5,597 bases of DNA from Weeksellaceae bacterium (lineage in GTDB: Bacteria > Bacteroidota > Bacteroidia > Flavobacteriales > Weeksellaceae): contig JAKOOI010000142.1 of NCBI GenBank assembly GCA_022701475.1, positions 1-5,597 of the forward strand, written 5' to 3'. A program made the position numbers and the translations under genes. Below the pieces are notes generated by a model that was given only the letters and a program-made list of their open reading frames with translations, was not told the origin of the DNA and ran no database searches. This document shows positions 5,314 to 5,597 of this stretch, piece after piece; the first letter of the stretch is position 1; every line of letters begins with the position of its first letter.

Positions 5314-5597
5314 ATGAACATCCGAAATATTAAATATACCCTTTTCTTCTTTTCCGCAGTGGCCATGGGTTCCTGCGCCTCGCAGAAAGCTGCATCGCCG
5401 GTAAAAAGGCCGGCTGCACAGACCAAACCTTCACTTCCTCCGAAGCCTGATGCCGGTACTCCGCCTGCAGATGAAATATTCAGGGTAACACTTCCTGAAA
5501 TCAGAAGGGAATTCCGCGGTGCATGGATTGCCAGCGTGGCGAACATCAACTGGCCTTCCAGGAACAACCTTACGGTAGACCAGCAGAAAGCGGAAGC
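5314..5597 (+). CDS. Glycoside hydrolase-like lipoprotein (DUF187/GHL10, 'family 10 glycosylhydrolase'), N-terminus only
   Basis: Ninety-four residues are present and the frame is still open at the window edge; the family usually runs to about 400-550. Residues 1-20 form a signal peptide (MNIRNIKY, then LFFFSAVAMGS) with a lipobox ending at Cys21 (AMGSC), so the protein should be lipid-anchored in the envelope. No acidic residues follow the Cys (ASQKA), so the Bacteroidota surface-export signal is not obvious. Residues ~28-53 are a Pro/Lys/Ala-rich linker. At 63-86, EIRREFRGAWIASVANINWPSR reads as the first barrel strand of the DUF187/GHL10 family (YngK-like), predicted to act on peptidoglycan or other cell-surface glycans. 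The catalytic residues are beyond the window. ATG 5314 is chosen because it gives the complete signal peptide. The family call is good; activity and substrate are unproven. Confidence 0.85.
   Translation, partial: MNIRNIKYTLFFFSAVAMGSCASQKAASPVKRPAAQTKPSLPPKPDAGTPPADEIFRVTLPEIRREFRGAWIASVANINWPSRNNLTVDQQKAE

Noticed and set aside
5301..5567. Open frame of 88 codons on the minus strand
   Set aside because: Antisense to the lipoprotein signal peptide, linker and first GHL10 strand, which are convincing on the plus strand.

Overview
The window reads as a stretch of chromosome from a flavobacterium (phylum Bacteroidota), most likely a Chryseobacterium-like member of the Weeksellaceae. Three things point there. 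The protein families include DUF4294, which is largely a Bacteroidota family. Promoter-like sites match the Bacteroidota -7 consensus TAnnTTTG, and the starts lack Shine-Dalgarno sequences. The wording of the IlvE, Nudix and ribulose-phosphate epimerase proteins is also typical of the group. The genus is an inference. No mobile element, CRISPR array, RNA gene or prophage sequence was seen.

Layout. 1-511 (-) is the N-terminal three quarters of ribulose-phosphate 3-epimerase (rpe), cut by the window edge. 638-1711 (-) is an M42-family aminopeptidase lying upstream of rpe on the same strand; a GC-rich hairpin separates the two. 1764-2468 (+) is a secreted DUF4294 protein of unknown function, diverging from the peptidase across 52 bp. 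2515-2931 (-) is a Nudix hydrolase that converges on DUF4294; a 13-bp hairpin terminator overlaps the Nudix stop codon. 3129-3803 (-) is the tRNA wobble-uridine methyltransferase mnmD, with a forced GTG start. 3888-4958 (+) is ilvE, the branched-chain aminotransferase, diverging from mnmD across 84 bp that carry two oppositely oriented TAAATTTG promoter elements. A strong terminator follows ilvE. Then come about 300 bp of apparently non-coding DNA with short repeats, and finally, from 5314 (+), the N-terminus of a lipoprotein glycoside hydrolase of the DUF187/GHL10 type, which runs off the window.

The genes do not form one pathway. They are independent housekeeping or envelope genes in short transcription units: pentose phosphate metabolism, peptide breakdown, tRNA modification, branched-chain amino acid metabolism, nucleotide clean-up and cell-surface glycan processing. 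No new multi-gene system was found. The points worth a second look are regulatory: apparently leaderless or nearly leaderless starts (the 5314 gene and mnmD), a terminator built into a convergent stop codon, short palindromes in the gaps, a sharp AT-rich patch around mnmD/ilvE, and the uncharacterised DUF4294 protein.
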